Below, in pieces: positions 26,217 through 40,650 of a stretch of DNA of 64,000 nucleotides (position 1 is the first letter of the stretch; the number at the start of each line of letters is the position of its first letter). Under the pieces are notes generated by a model. The model saw only the letters and a program-made list of their open reading frames with translations, searched no databases and was not told the DNA's origin. A program made the translations under genes and the position numbers. This DNA is from Lingula anatina (taxonomy: Eukaryota; Brachiopoda; Lingulata; Lingulida; Lingulidae): assembly GCF_001039355.2 (NCBI RefSeq), contig NW_019773513.1:1157193-1221192 (forward strand). Reading direction: 5' to 3'.

Positions 26217-29200
26217 CAGTAGTAGACTATTACACACACATATGCATGTACGCACGCACGCATGCACACACACACACTGTCTGCTAGTAGTAGACTGTTG
26301 CACACCTTGTTTAGCAATGAATAACTCATATTAAGTTTACTGTACGCTATGGCTGACTTACATGCTCAGACATAAGGTTATCCATGTACTTTAGCCGGTA
26401 AGATGTGATCCCTTACACCTTCATCATCATTTCAGGAAGGGGGCATTTCAAAATCTCAAAATGAGTTACTGGCTCGTATAATACAGAATATGTTGAGTCA
26501 GAAGGATGTCCAAATTTAGGCTTCTTTAGGTAAAATCTGCAGGATAAAAGAAAAGAATAAGTAGTTCTAAAGAATAACTGTCTCTCTAACCTTTATTCAG
26601 GTGGCCTGTTGTTGAGCTGGTGACTTCATGATTGCTGCCTCCAGTGGAAATTACAGAAACTTTGTTTCTGTTGGCTTTATGTTGGCTCTAAAGCAAAATA
26701 AAAAGCAATGAAATACTGAATGCTTCATATTTGTATTTTTTCTTGTGCATTGTCTAAAGATGAGAATAGCATCAATTTTGTGCTTTTTTGGTCACTCATG
26801 CTGTCAGACCTCAGAAAACACTAGTTTGAATAAAGATTTATCAGTCCTAAGACGAGATATTTTAAGGAAGATTGATTTAAAACAACTGCTTATTTTAACT
26901 GAAGTCTAATCAGAAGAATAACTTTGTTAAATGAAATTGCCTAGGGCTGGTGGCAAATGCCACATATTTGAAGATGTTTGGTCGATATCATTCAGTAAAA
27001 AACATCCTTTAGTATTTGATGAGTAGAGGCAGCTTATCGTCAGCCGTCACCAGTTTGTTTTTATCAAAGAACAATCTACCCACACTCCATTCAAATATCC
27101 AATTTTAGCAGATTGCAGCTCCATCCCCTTCCTCACTACCTGAGATGATTGTTTGAAATAATTTTGAAATAGGTAATCAAAACTTTGATATTATTTCACA
27201 GAGAAGAAGAGGCTATAAAGTTAGACGGGCTGAGTGTGGCACAGATGAAGGAGATGAGAGAGAAAGCTGAGAAACACACATTCCAAGCTGAGGTGGACAG
27301 GATGATGAAACTGATCATCAATTCTCTCTACAAAAACAAAGAGGTAAGCTTTGGAAAGAATTTCATTTAGAAAAAAAAAATTAAAATCAGTAAAAAAATT
27401 TCCACTTATGCACAATATGCACTTAGTTATCGTGATGACAGTTTCCACAGTCCCCATTCAGATTGTGTTGAGGCTTTGAGTAAAAGTTACCTTTTTTACT
27501 GACAGGCACTGAGATATTGGAGTGCTTGAATCAATAATTCCACTCCAGTATCTCAGTGACTGTCAAGCTCAAGAGGAAAGTTTTTTTTCAAAAACTGGAA
27601 ATTATTGGTATATAGTACCTTCGATGCTGGCAGGAAAAATGTAGAGGTGATCGCAGATATTGAGGATGATTGCAGAAATTACAAATCCAGTTTAGGGAGA
27701 AAACTAAGTCTAAATTGTTTGAATGATTTTGAAATTGGCTTATATTCATTTAGCTGTTTATCTTTATTTTGTTTGCTCACACCTAAAAAAAAAAAAATCA
27801 AACTAGTCAATGCCCTTATGAAAATACATTAGTCCCCCCCCCCCCAAAAAAAAAAATGCTTCTGGTTGTATTTCATCTTTATTATTATTATTTAAGCATT
27901 ATCTTTTCTTATGATTCCTATTATTTTGTAAGCGAACAGATATCTTGAAGTCTGAGCCTCCCCTTTTCATAATTTAGATACATTTGTTGTATTTGATCTC
28001 ATGCTGACTGACTTGTTGACGTCAGACAGGGGTAGAAATAGCTGTTAATTTAACTGCTAAGACACGTGCAGAAATACTTAGAAACCACTAGATCTTCACC
28101 TCAGCCAGACTCTTGTCCAAAAGAGATATCAGGTCCATTATTTCATAGGTAATGCTGCACATAATGGCAGTTTTAGAAAAAGATCCAGGGGAAAATGTTT
28201 TTTTTTATGCAGTAGGAGTTTCTACACTTGGCCAAAGAAGTTTGGAAACATGAAATTGTTTTTCAGTAATTAACGATGTTTCTACTTTTTTTTTTGGTCA
28301 AGTGTTTATTTTTTAAACCATACTTTAAAATGCAGTAAACTGGATCAAGATCATGGCCTGTAACTTTCAGTTACATTTTTTTTCTCGTTTGAAGCAGCAG
28401 ATTTTCAAGTGTTAGTTTAGTGTTCATAATATAATGATGCCTGCTCACTCTGAGCACTGTAAGTAATGGTGAAAACCTTGCCAAGGAATCGTACTGGTAA
28501 AAGGAATTGGTGTGGGTGTGGGCCCCCATTTATTACTGAGGTTTTTAGTATGTTGCCATATATCAATAATTTCTATCGACAGCCATATATTGGGCTTGTT
28601 GAAGTTAATGCTAATATACTTATATGTACAGTGCAATGTGTATTTTCTAGATAATGACTGTGAAGAAATAGAGGGGGTGTTTGGCAGTTGTAAAATGAGT
28701 GGGTGGGGGGGGGGGAGGTGAGGAAGACAGAGAGAGAGAGTGATTATAACATTTCAAGTTTTCATATGAATATGCAGGTAACCATGGTATTAAGCACAGT
28801 CAGTCTTGATACAGAGCTGCTTATGTTGAGAGACAATTATGTATTTAGCAACTGCCAGTTTTTGCTGTAAGTCAATGCGAGCACCGATTTCCCCTAGAGT
28901 TAACCTTTAGTAATATGGCAGTGGATCGAGCAGACAGCCCACTCCTGCTGATCAAACACCTAATATGCTGCAGAGGTGATTCGCACATCACACGGCTATT
29001 TCAGTAGTTTCGCCAGATTTTGGAACCTTTAATGCCAATTCAGTTCACTGAGTTAGTTAAAGGGTTAGTGATGCACTGTGGTTATTTTTGTAAGGCGTGG
29101 ATTTTTTTTTTCTTTTTCATGAAGGTGGGAGTGAGGATAATTTGCAGATTGCACAAGTAGTAGGCAAAAGCTATAAGTAGAAGGTGCCCATTTGAGGGCA

Positions 29201-32179
29201 ATGTTAGTTTATTTGGTGAATGAATATATATAAGACAAAATGTATAGAAGAATAAATATATAAAATTTAGAGCAAATAGAAATTGTTTGAATGTCTTCAT
29301 ATTTTTTATATATATTTGAAGTATGGAGAATGTCGTAAAAATGGACCGAATGAATTTTGTATACATGTGCATATTTACAGCAATCACTGTTTGTTGCTAG
29401 TCTCAAGATGTGCATGAGCTAAGATAGCAGAATCTGAAATTTATCCATAACTGTTTCACCGTAATACGTGCCATTAAGAACAGAGCAAAGTATAGTTAAT
29501 ACCTGGTATTGATTTGTTTTTAGAAGCAAATTACTTGGAACCTTTACCACAACCTTTCAAGTTAAACACACAAAAGCTTTTTAGCTACTTACGTAAACTT
29601 ATATTCATTTACTATAGATAATCATCACGTACTAGTATGTAATCCGAATGTTTTGAAGAAAATTCAAGAATGTGGGTGTGTGTGTGTGTGTATTGTGAAT
29701 GTTCCCATATCATATGTATGCAAGTATGAAAGGGGAAATCCTTTTCCCAGCACCCTGGGTGTCAGGTTGCCTTGGTAACATGACTTTTCCCCAGTACATT
29801 TGTGTCCCAGTTTTGAAAAGGGCATAGGTAAAGCTAAACTGGAGGTATTTCAGTAGAATCAGGGTGATTCCGGCCTTGCTACAAAACATCCTCTATTCAA
29901 GTGGTGCTCTCTTGATAAGGTCTTCCCCTCATGCTTCTGAACCTTGGCCTGATTTATGATTAACTGGCAATTTGTTTTATTGGTTCAACATTGGTTACCT
30001 GGATAACACCATAGGTGTAAACAAACTGCTACAGGTAGTGGGGAGAAAGTAGGTCAAGGTCACGGTGAAGAAAAAGTTGAAGAAGCAGTAAATTATTATA
30101 ATAAAGTGTTTTCAAAGGTCTCCCATTTTGGAGAACTTTGTGCACTTTGGTTATGAAAAAATGTAGCTTAGAATTTGCCTCCATATTGCAGTTAGGACCC
30201 ATTACTGAGCTAAACAATGATTTTCCATGTATTAATTATTTCAGAAGACGAATCTCCGTTTGTTTATTTGTTTGTTTGTTTCTTTTATTGAAAGAAAGGT
30301 GTTGCATGTTGGAAAAATGTAAAAAATCAAGGATTCTTATAGTGAGCAGGTGGGGTCTTCTTTCTCAATCACTGTTTAAGAAATTTTTGGAACCTTAAAA
30401 TGAATGAAATTTCACTTAATCAGGTTATCTTTCTACGTAGTATAATTATATAAATTACTGTAACTGCAGCAGTGACAAAGATGATTTGCTTGCTTCAGTA
30501 TATACAGACATCACCCATGCTGCCATGTACAGTGAAGCCAGAGGCTTGTATAGTAGCACAAGTAGTATTTGTTTTTATGGTGGAGATGTGTGGCTTTGAT
30601 AATGTAGCCAGTGATGAGCTGGTAATTGAGGATTAGCCTCTAATAGGTACCACAGGTATGTCTGCATGGAGAGAGAGAGATGGGGGAGGTACAGCTTAAA
30701 GTGAGGAATGTGCAGATACAGGGGTCGTTGACTTGCATCTCAGAAGAACTTCTAGCCTGAAAATTGGTCTAAAAGTTTAGACTACAATTTTAGTCGGCAC
30801 TGACTCTAGATAAAGCAAGTAGTCTATAGTAAGCAAGAAGTCCAACCAAAAAACTACTTAAAGATATCTTGAGTTAAAGGAGGCAATGCTAGTCCAACAA
30901 GTGTATTCTTCCTCACTCATGCATACTCATATGTATATACACACATACATGCCCATCAAGACACATGTGGACAGACAGACACACGAGCATACATACACAC
31001 ATTCGCACACACATACACATTGGCACAAGCTAACACCTGCCTACATGCGTCACGATCATATGCAGTATTAATTGTACAATTCCTACGATATTATTAAACA
31101 CAATCTGTATAATTACGCAGTGCTATCTATTATAGATGCTGAAGATATGACGCACCAGGTGGTGAGAGCTGTTAATAATGTATATAGTAATCATAAGTAA
31201 AATCTGTTATACGGTTAACACAGGTAATTGCAGTAGAAACCAATGTACCATTCTGCAGTGGTAATACTGCTTTCCCTCTTTATGTAACTGGTCTAGGAAA
31301 TGGGATGTGTATTTATGTTTTGCTGATTTAGCTGATAGCCTTGGAGATGTGGTGCTATCAGTTATTACTCGATTACTCGTATTTTCTGTGATCACACAGA
31401 CAAGAGAGAAAAAAAATGGGGGTGGGGGGGTGGGGGGGTCAGTATTTCACCAGGGACAGGTCTGTAAGAAGTTAAAGATTAATACCTAAACTGGATGTTT
31501 AGAAAGTAATGGAATCCAACAGTTTGAAGAATTTAGGTATATAATGCTAAGATCCTGTAAAAAAAAGATAAATATATACCTTTTTAAAAAATAAAGAAAA
31601 AAATAATGAATTTAGAAAACAATCCCTCCTTTCTCCACTCTATTGACACACTGAACATGGTGGTGGATTTGATACTCCTGAGAACCCCAAGATAGCGTCT
31701 TTATCTCCTTCTTAGTTAATTTAAACATGAGAACATGTTATTGCTGTAATCCAGCTAGCTGTCAGAATTAGACATGATTATTGGTGAGTACATGCCTGTT
31801 GGCAGGTGTTACGAGAGCTATCTTCTGACTGGGGAGTCCATGCAGTATTGGTGGGCAAACAGCATGTAATATTATACTCAGTACAGCTTCATATTGAAAA
31901 TATGTACTGCTGTCTGTTGATTTTTTTCTTTAATTCGTAGAGAATTTTTCATTGAAATTAACAGAATGGCAATTTGAATTTGTTTCATGTTAGAAAAATG
32001 GTGTTAGTGGGGCATCTTTAGCAAGGAATTTTAATTTTAAAATGTTTGCCTTTCCTGTTGCACAATCAAATTTGTCACAAATAAAAGTGGATGCCATTTT
32101 TCTGATGTTGCCATGTGATTGAGCCTTAACAACTGTAAAGTATATATTACTTGGATACGCTTGCATGAGTGCATGTGTG

Positions 32180-32210
<31 letters not shown>

Positions 32211-35200
32211 ACGTACAGCATTAATTACCTATTATAGAAGCTGTCCTTAGTTTATAAATTAGGCTAAAAACTGACTTTTGACAACCATGAAGTCTATATA
32301 TGACATTCCCACTGAAGACAAATGTGTATTTTCAGAATGTTTTCAGCAGAATAAACCAGACAAGTATAATTTGATTTTGTTTATCTCATTTCTCCTTTCA
32401 GATTTTCCTCAGAGAACTGATTTCCAATGCGTCTGATGCCCTGGACAAGATCCGCTTCCTCTCACTTACCGATAAAGATGCCCTGGGTTCAAACGAGGAG
32501 CTCACCATCAAAATCAAGGTATTTTTAGGTTTTTAATTTAATATATATGGTTGCTGGTTTAAGAAAGGAAAAAATTAATAAGCTAAGTATATTTGTTGCA
32601 TGGTATAGTCATAAGGGTAAACATAATTCAAAATATTTAATTATATTTACGGTTTTCATTAATTTAAAGGTACCATGGGTTATATGACAGGCTACCACTC
32701 TAACGTGGCCAGCTGATGAAAATTATTAAACATTCTGAAAAAATAAAATTATTTGCTACTCACTGCTGTCTGTTACATAAGGCCTTCACTGAGCATTGTT
32801 TATCCTCTCATGTTGAAAGTGTTTTTGATTTCTTCATGTGATGCATAGTTATTGATATATTGTAAGTAAATTGTGATGTCTAAAAATACACTCATTTGTA
32901 TAAATAGGTCTATTGGTCACGGATGAGACCCAGAACTATAAACTATGATATGAAAATGGTAGTGGGTGGGGTTTGGTAAATTATTGTTTTGCAATACTAG
33001 TATATTTTTTTCAAAGAAATTTGTTTGATAGGCTTAGTCATCAGATAAGTATTTTATTTTTGACACAGGTACACCCTTAGTGTAACAATGACTTTGGCTT
33101 AAGTAGTTCACACCAAAGATGATGACAGTTCAAGTGAACCATGATGTAATATCTCAAGGAAGTAAACCTGGATAGCAGTACAGTTAAATGAAGTGGTGTG
33201 ATTGTTTAATAAATAAATGTAATCGTATTTTACTTAGTGGACTGCTATGGATTTTATTGAGTTGATGTCTTAGTTCTAGAAATTAAGGTTAATTTTCTGG
33301 ATTGTATTTTTTTGGCAACTGTCCCTCAGTGAAGTCATAGGTTTGGTGATGTCATTTATCCCATGTGATATCATCAGGACAGGTGGTAAGAAAAGCTTGT
33401 TGTCATATATGGCTTGATGAAGAAAAGAATTACATATTTGATTTTAAATTTTCTTGGAAAACTGTTCAATAAAACTTACTTTTTATCTCCAGGCTGACAA
33501 GGACAATCACGTGATCCATGTTACTGATACTGGCATTGGCATGACACGCGAAGAACTTACGAAAAACCTTGGTACCATTGCCAAATCTGGCACCAGTGAA
33601 TTCTTGAACAAATTGGGAGAATCCACAGGAGAACAAGCCAGCGATCTCATTGGACAGTTTGGTGTTGGTTTTTACTCTTCTTTCTTGGGTGAGTGGTTTT
33701 CACATGTTTGGGAACCTTTATATTCTCATAGACTTTTTGAAAGAGCATGTGTGGAATTTAATTTGACTGTCTAGGGAGTTGATAATGAAGGATACTATGG
33801 ATAGGACAAGGACAGCCATTACATAACTGACTTGCTTTTGTGCTTCGTGGTAGTGAAGTAGTATGAAATTTTGTCTGTAGTTTCTTTATATGACAGTTGT
33901 TATTTTCCCCCACTGAAATTTGATGTTCTAAAAATAATGACATTTAAAATAAAATTTTTCCCCTGCAGTTGCTGATCGTGTTGTGGTCACTTCAAAGAGC
34001 AACAATGACGAGCAGTACATCTGGGAGTCAGATGCCAATTCTTTCTCCGTCACCAAGGACCCCAGGGGTAACACCCTAGGAAGAGGAACCACCATTAGGT
34101 AACCATGGCAACAACAGTAGTGGAAATCGGTTTCATTTTGGTGAAAATTTCACTATTCATTCTAGTTTATATTATAAAATGTTCTAGAAGCATGGATTTC
34201 ATTGGAGGTTGGGTGGTGGGTGTCTTTCTCAATGACATCTCAGTTTTTTTTTATTTTCACATTTTTTTCTCAGTCAAATAATTTCCTTGTTTCTTCCAGT
34301 CTGTTCTTGAAGGAGGAGGCTCATGATTACCTGAATGAAGGCACCATTAAAGACTTGGTCAAGAAATACAGTCAGTTCATCAACTTCCCCATCTACCTGT
34401 GGACTAGCAAGGTAATAGCACATACATATGCACTTATGCTTCTGTGTACATATTGATACATGTACAGGTATATGTGTATACAAGTCTACTAGTGACCTTT
34501 GATTCAGTTATTTACTGTACATCCAGCACTAGCTGTGAGATTAGGAACTTGACTTGGGAAACTTTTGCTTATTTCCAGTAAGACATTAATTTCAAATATC
34601 AGATATCAAAGGTGAATTGGATAATTCTCGTAACATGCTCTCAGACATTACTTGCTGTTTTACATGTTGTTGCTGCCAGTCCGGCATGTAGTACATGCCA
34701 GTGACGTTACTGCTGTTGTAGCATATATAGGAATGTAGGAATAAACCTGTCAAATTATGAACCTGTTATTGAAGCTGCCTAGATGCATTCTATGGAGGGA
34801 ATAATGCTAAGGTCATATATGGTCATAAAGAGGTCCCTGGAGGTCATTTGAGGTCACTGAACACTGGAGACAATGTCAAGTGCTATTTTCAGTGAAATGA
34901 TAATGTCAGATGGCACATTTAGTTTGTAATTTTTTAGCTATAATTTTAACATTGTGATAATATTTGTTCCAGACGGAGATGGTGGACGAGCCAATTGAGG
35001 AGGAGGAAGAGAAGAAGGATGAGGCAGCCGAGGAGAAGAAAGATGAGGATGAAGATGAGGAGGAAGAAGGAAAGGTAGGGGTCACCTGAGGTCAATAAGA
35101 GGTCACCTGAGGTCAATTAGATTATTTGAATGAGCATGGCTGGTCCAAGGACAAGGACACGTTTTTGTCTTCAACTTAAGAAAGCCTTCTCTGTCTCTTT

Positions 35201-38200
35201 GATGAAAAAATCATTGTGCAGAATTGTGCAGACTGGCATACTGTTATCTAAACAAGTGACACATTAAATTTTGATACTAAATATTGATATATGTTTTTCG
35301 TTGATTTATTTTTTTATTTTTTTGTATTTTCAGGTTGAGGAAGAGAAGGAGGAAGACAAACCAAAGACCAAAAAAGTGGAAAAAACAACTTGGGACTGGG
35401 AGCTCCTTAACAGTAGCAAACCTATTTGGACTAGAAAGTAAGGCTTTGCTGTTGGGCATGGAAAAAGAGCACACAATTGTGCACACATACACTCACATGC
35501 ACATTTGCTACTTGCACACACACGTAATGAAGCAGGTATTGGTTTCTTATTCACCAGTGATGACATCTTTCCCATATCTTGATGTAACTAATATGGAAGT
35601 GTTGATTAGTCTTACTGAGGTGGTTTTTCTATAAATATCTTTATTGAAATAGTTCTGAATAATGTTATTCCACTTATTATTAACAAAAGTTTGTGTCACA
35701 CTGAACATTTTTACTTAATAATTGGTCGCTCTAGATTCCGGATTATAATGAATAATTCAGCTCAATATGTAAAAAAAAAATGAGAAGATGAGTCATTGGA
35801 ATCCCATATTTTCAGACCTGCAGACATTGCATCTGATGAGTACGATGACTTCTACAAGGCTATAAGCAGAGAGAGTGATGCCCCTCTGGCTCACACCCAC
35901 TTCACAGCCGAGGGTGAGGTGACCTTCAAGTCCATCCTGTTCATCCCCAAGACCTCCCCACCCGATACCTTCCAGAGTTACGGGAAGAAGGTCGATAATA
36001 TCAAGGTACGATTTTTCAGCTGTTGTTGTAGATTTTTTTTTTCCTCTCTTAGCAGTATTTTCAAATTATTTCATATTTTATAGCTGTTGAAGACAATCTT
36101 TTTACAGTTCAGTCATTCAAAGATATGTTCACATTCAAAAATTTCTCTCTTAATATTTGAAGAATTTTTAGATGAAGGTTTATTCTAGCATATGCTTGTT
36201 TTGGGTTAACACTTTTTTGGTGTATTTTTAATTTTTTTACATTTTGTGAATGAATTTGCTGTAATTTTTATATTGTCTGTTTTACTCCAGATGTATGTTC
36301 GACGTGTTTTCATCACAGACAACTTTGAAGACATGATGCCAAAGTATCTGTCCTTCATTCGCGGTGTCGTAGACTCTGACGATCTGCCCCTGAATGTTTC
36401 ACGTGAAACCCTGCAGCAGCACAAATTGCTCAAGGTTATTAAGAAGAAACTTGTGCGTAAAACACTGGACATGATCAAGAAGATTGGAAAGGAGGATTTT
36501 GATAAATTCTGGAAAGAGTTCAGCACAAAGTATGTTGAATTTATTTTTTTTAAATCTGTAGCTATTAAGTGCTTTTTTGATACTGTTTTTCTGATGAAGT
36601 AAAGCCTTTTTGAATTCAACCATACAGATAGTGAATGTAATAAAAATAGGAAGCAGGCCTACTTTTTACAATTAGTTTTGAGAATTCTTAATTTGAAAAT
36701 AATTCCCTTCAAAGAGAATAAAAATAATACAGTGTTAGACTGCAATTTTGTAAAAGAAAAATGTGTATACATTTCTGAAACTTAGTCAACATGATCTGCA
36801 CTAAATGTGTAATTGTTTGTGACCTCAGCATCAAACTCGGTGTTATTGAGGACCACTCTAACAGAACCCGTCTGGCCAAACTGCTCAAGTTCCAGTCCTC
36901 CAACTCTGAAACTGAAATGACAACTCTTGCGGAGTACACAGAGAGAATGAAAGAGAAACAAGAGGCCATTTTCTTTGTGGCTAGCACAAGTAGAGAAGAG
37001 GTGAGTGTCTAAACGAAAAATAAATTTCATTGTGGTTTGTTTGTTAGTGCTGAATCATGACCTAAGAGCCCTGGAATGAATTTTGTTGGCTATGTGGACA
37101 TTTAGGGAGCCATCTTGGGAAAAAAAAAAAAAAAAAAAAACGTTAATAGATTATGGGTGATGTGACATTGGTACTGATAAGAGGAAACTGTCAGCCTTTT
37201 TAAAGGTCTCTTAAAAGACCTGTTTAGATATGAGTGGTGATAAATGACTGATTTGTTTATTTGTTCACGATCTAATAGTAAATGGAATAATATAGTAATT
37301 TTAGGATAGGTTTAAAGACCTAGCAAATTTCACAAGAATATCATTCAAAATGTTTTTTGCTTTTCAAAAAATTAGTTTTATTGCTATTTTTTAGGCTGAG
37401 AAGTCTCCATTTGTGGAACGTCTCCTGAAGAAAGGTTATGAGGTCCTCTTCCTCGTGGAACCCATCGACGAGTACTGCATACAGTCTCTGCCAGAGTTTG
37501 ATGGCAAAAAGTTCCAGAATGTCGCCAAAGAAGGCTTGAAGCTGGATGAGTCTGAGAAGGCCAAAGAGAGAAAGGAAGCCCTGGAGAAAGAATTTGAACC
37601 CCTAACAAAATGGCTGAAAGAGAAGGCTTTGGCTGATAAAGTAAGTAGTTAGGTTTAAGTTTCAGTACCGTATTGTCATCTTTTGTGCTAGTAGTCTAGT
37701 ATATATAATCCGTATTATGATTTAGCATTTTGTTTTACATATTTCATTTTTAGAACGTGTCCAATTGAGTGTAGTTATTTTTTAGAAGACGGAATCTTCC
37801 TAACATTAAATGAGGTCACTGGTTTCATCTGAATAACTTATCTTCCATTGCACCAAAATTTGATTTATTCTTAATCTATTCAATTTCAACATCATTAAGT
37901 TTTAACACTTGCTTAAAAATTTTTGTTACAGATTGAAAAAGCTGTGATTTCGGATCGTCTTGACCAGTCACCATGCACCCTGGTGGCCAGTCAGTATGGC
38001 TGGTCTGGTAACATGGAGAGAATTATGCAGGCACAGGCTTATGCTAAAGCCAAAGATCCTTCTCAAGAGTAAGTTTTTGCCTGCCCATTTACTTAAAAAA
38101 TTTCGGTAAAAAAAAAAAAGCCTAGCAGTACCCCAGAAAGGACACAACCACAGTCCAGTAATGAATCATTAAATGGTGTTTTAGTCAGTGTTTTGTTAGA

Positions 38201-40650
38201 ATAAAGCTAGCTTTGAACTAGATTAATTTTAATTTGTACAGTTTTATAGTAGCGGTTTTACTATCATATTTGAAGTGTATAAATTATGGAGATTATTGTA
38301 GAGAAATGTCAAAATGGCAGCTAGGTCACATTGAGATGCCTTTTATGGTTATTGATTGTAAATCTCTGAGATGAGTAATGAAATCTGCTCTAGTGGATTA
38401 TATTCCAGAGAAACTGAGTGAAAATTGGATGTTTTTTTTACCCTTGCTGTGTTTGTCTGACACCATGGTATTGGGTTCAGGGCTTTTGTCACATCTTATG
38501 GTAATTGTGTTTTGTAATTTTCAGATTCTATGCATCACAGAAGAGAACACTGGAAATCAATCCCAGGCATCCTCTCATGAAGGAACTCAAGAGTAAAGTG
38601 GAGGTAAAGTGCAGGGAAATTACACAGATTTGAGTAAATATTCTGAAAGCAACCCAGTTTTTTTTTTCGCCCATGTCCATTTTGCCAGCTTATGCTAATT
38701 TCCACAATCAATTTTCATTTGGGAAATGTTAGTTGGACTTGAAGGAAAATGATAAGATAGCCTTTAGTAATTTTGTCCTGTTAATCTTCTACTGAAAGAA
38801 GGGAACTGTTTTCACAAGAGGTTATATAATTAGATGGAGATAGATTTACCTGCATAGTTTTGATGGGGAAGATGAATCTCAGACCTGTATGTTTCTGTTC
38901 ACAGGCAAATGAGGATGACCAAACTGCTAAAGATTTGGCAGTGGTCATGTTTGAGACTGCCACTCTGCGGTCAGGTTACGCCCTCAAGGACACGGCAGGG
39001 TTTGCTGAGAGAGTGGAGCGCATGATGCGCCTCAGTTTAGACATTTCATTGGACGAAAAGGTACGTTTGTAGATAGGGAGGTTGTCAACTTTTTACAAAA
39101 GTTACAAGAAATGAGATGAGACACAATTTTTGTTTTGAATTGGATTTTTCCACATTTTTGGGGCCATAACAGCTGTTTCCCCCATAAAATTTGGCACTTG
39201 TATTCTTACCAGTACCATTTTAAAAGAGATGCAGTTGCATATTTTCCATGTAATAAGGAGGATTATACAAATTGTGATATAAAAATATTTTGTTAAAGCA
39301 CAGCATCAAAATGTACTTAGAAGAAATAAGTTTTGTAAAGTGCTACCATCTTTCTTCAGGTTGAAGAGGAACCAGAGGAGGAGGAAGCAGAAGATGCAGG
39401 TGGAGATGAAGAGGTCGATGCTGATGGTGAAGAGGAAGACGGTCAGCCAGCAGCCGATGAAGATGCCAAAGATGCAGAAGAAACAGAACAGGTAATAGTC
39501 ATATTGATGCAGTTTGATTTGGTGTTGGGGGTATTTTGTCATGCTTTGCCTGTACTGTGGCAGTGTATCAGATTGGCCAATCAGTGAATTGATTTCAAAA
39601 TATTGGACTGAAATTCACCAATCAAAGCTTAGATGACATACTGTCACATGATGGGTCACATGGCACAGCATATGTCTATAACAGCATGTTGTGCTTGTTG
39701 ATTATTTGTATATTTTTAGCTCTTGAATGTTACCTTTGCTGTTTTTTTAAATGATCAGATGAATAATTTTCTTGCAAAGTAAAAGCTGAGGCAACTGTTT
39801 CCCTCTTGCAAAATATATTTACGTAAATTGTTCTTATTTAAATATTAAATGAATAAATTGTGTGTGTTGTTTGTACTGAAGAAGCCGAGAGATCTGTTTG
39901 ACTGTCTGTCAGACAGATACTTGGCTGCTTCAATACAAATTTATACCATATACCATCTTTTTATATTTGAGCCTTGGTGATAATGTATTTATTATGCGCA
40001 TTATGGAGTTTGGCATCTGGACTTTTCACCGTTTGTTGGCTTTCCCCTCTAACCATGTTTTTGCTCGACAGTGTGTACTTATTTCATCTATATTATTTAT
40101 CTACATTAGCCATAGGATATATACCTTCATAATAAGTGTTTTAGATAAAATGTAGAAATATTTCACCTCATTTGGAACATCTCCTCATATTTAGATAGCT
40201 TCCACACTTGTGAAATGTTTTGCACTGCAGTTTGAATTTAAATACAGATATAATCATATAAAGGCAATGAGCTTAAATTGAAAGTATGAAAATTTTTTCT
40301 CGTGCATAAGCTTGTTTTTTGAATAACAAGATACCGAGCAACAACAATTCCCCCTACACTTGATAGTCCAATTTTTTAGCATGTAAATAAAACCTGAATT
40401 ACAATTTGATTCGATTGCTTGTTGGTCAACATATTGATCATTTTGCACGTTGAAAAATAAGAAAAAGATAAGATGATGGCACAAATTCTATGCCCCCCCT
40501 TTCAAAATAAAGGAGCATATAATTGAAGCCAAAGAAGGGAAAGGCATCACAAAGTCCAGGCCAAACTTTGGAAAAACATCAAACTTACTTAGAACGTTTC
40601 CATTCTTTCTTTATTTACAGAAGGAAGAAACCAAGAAAGACGAATTATAA
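24290..40650 (+). CDS. HSP90B1: Endoplasmin (GRP94), ER-lumen HSP90 chaperone, complete
   Basis: Exons: 24290-24341, 26003-26111, 27202-27343, 32402-32518, 33493-33688, 33969-34098, 34300-34411, 34973-35074, 35334-35437, 35816-36005, 36291-36529, 36829-37000, 37395-37640, 37932-38068, 38525-38603, 38905-39060, 39360-39491, 40621-40650. They total 2,445 nt and 814 residues; human GRP94 has 803. Exon 1 encodes a signal peptide, and the start has a good context (G at -3 and +4). The GHKL ATPase motifs are present: [30 protein letters not shown] and GRGTTI. Exons 8-9 encode the charged linker, followed by [13 protein letters not shown]. The middle and dimerisation domains follow, with [14 protein letters not shown] and [13 protein letters not shown]. 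The acidic tail ends in the KDEL retrieval signal. It folds secreted and membrane proteins in the ER and binds Ca2+. The ERSEs upstream indicate induction by the unfolded-protein response. Confidence 0.97.
24860..25139. repeat. Candidate non-autonomous interspersed element in HSP90B1 intron 1
   Basis: Left edge CCAGTGGTGGATTTAG and right edge CTCCTGGATCTGTCCCTGC are related in inverted orientation (GTGGAT..AG against GACAGATCCAG). The interior holds a G-run and CCCC stretches. Invertebrate short interspersed elements often have such edges, but I could not identify the family. Confidence 0.4.
26155..26213. repeat. (CA)n microsatellite beside HSP90B1 exon 2 donor
   Basis: About 29 CA units begin 43 bp after the exon 2 donor, with a second imperfect CA stretch at 26230-26278. 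Open frames through it are repeat artefacts. Confidence 0.95.
27344..32401. other. Large HSP90B1 intron 3, no gene seen
   Basis: A 5-kb AT-rich intron with short G- and C-runs (27834, 28704, 31420), TG/AC microsatellites (29675, 32178) and an ACACA-rich stretch at 30920-31020. I found no coding exons or RNA genes. Confidence 0.7.
32178..32203. repeat. (AC)n microsatellite
   Basis: About 12 AC units in HSP90B1 intron 3, about 200 bp before exon 4. Confidence 0.9.
34810..35115 (+). promoter_or_regulatory. Cluster of AGGTCA half-sites flanking HSP90B1 exon 8
   Basis: Intron 7 has AGGTCA at 34810 and a direct repeat AGGTCA-N4-AGGTCA at 34841-34856. Intron 8 opens with GGGTCA-N4-AGGTCA-N5-AGGTCA-N4-AGGTCA at 35079-35115. 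AGGTCA direct repeats spaced by 4 or 5 are classical nuclear-receptor sites. They could equally be a local tandem expansion. The same pattern is present in the second copy of the locus (about 41671-41976). Confidence 0.45.

Noticed and set aside
25977-26334. Cys-Val or His-Thr rich open frames around 26.1 kb
   Set aside because: They are translations of the CA/TG microsatellite.
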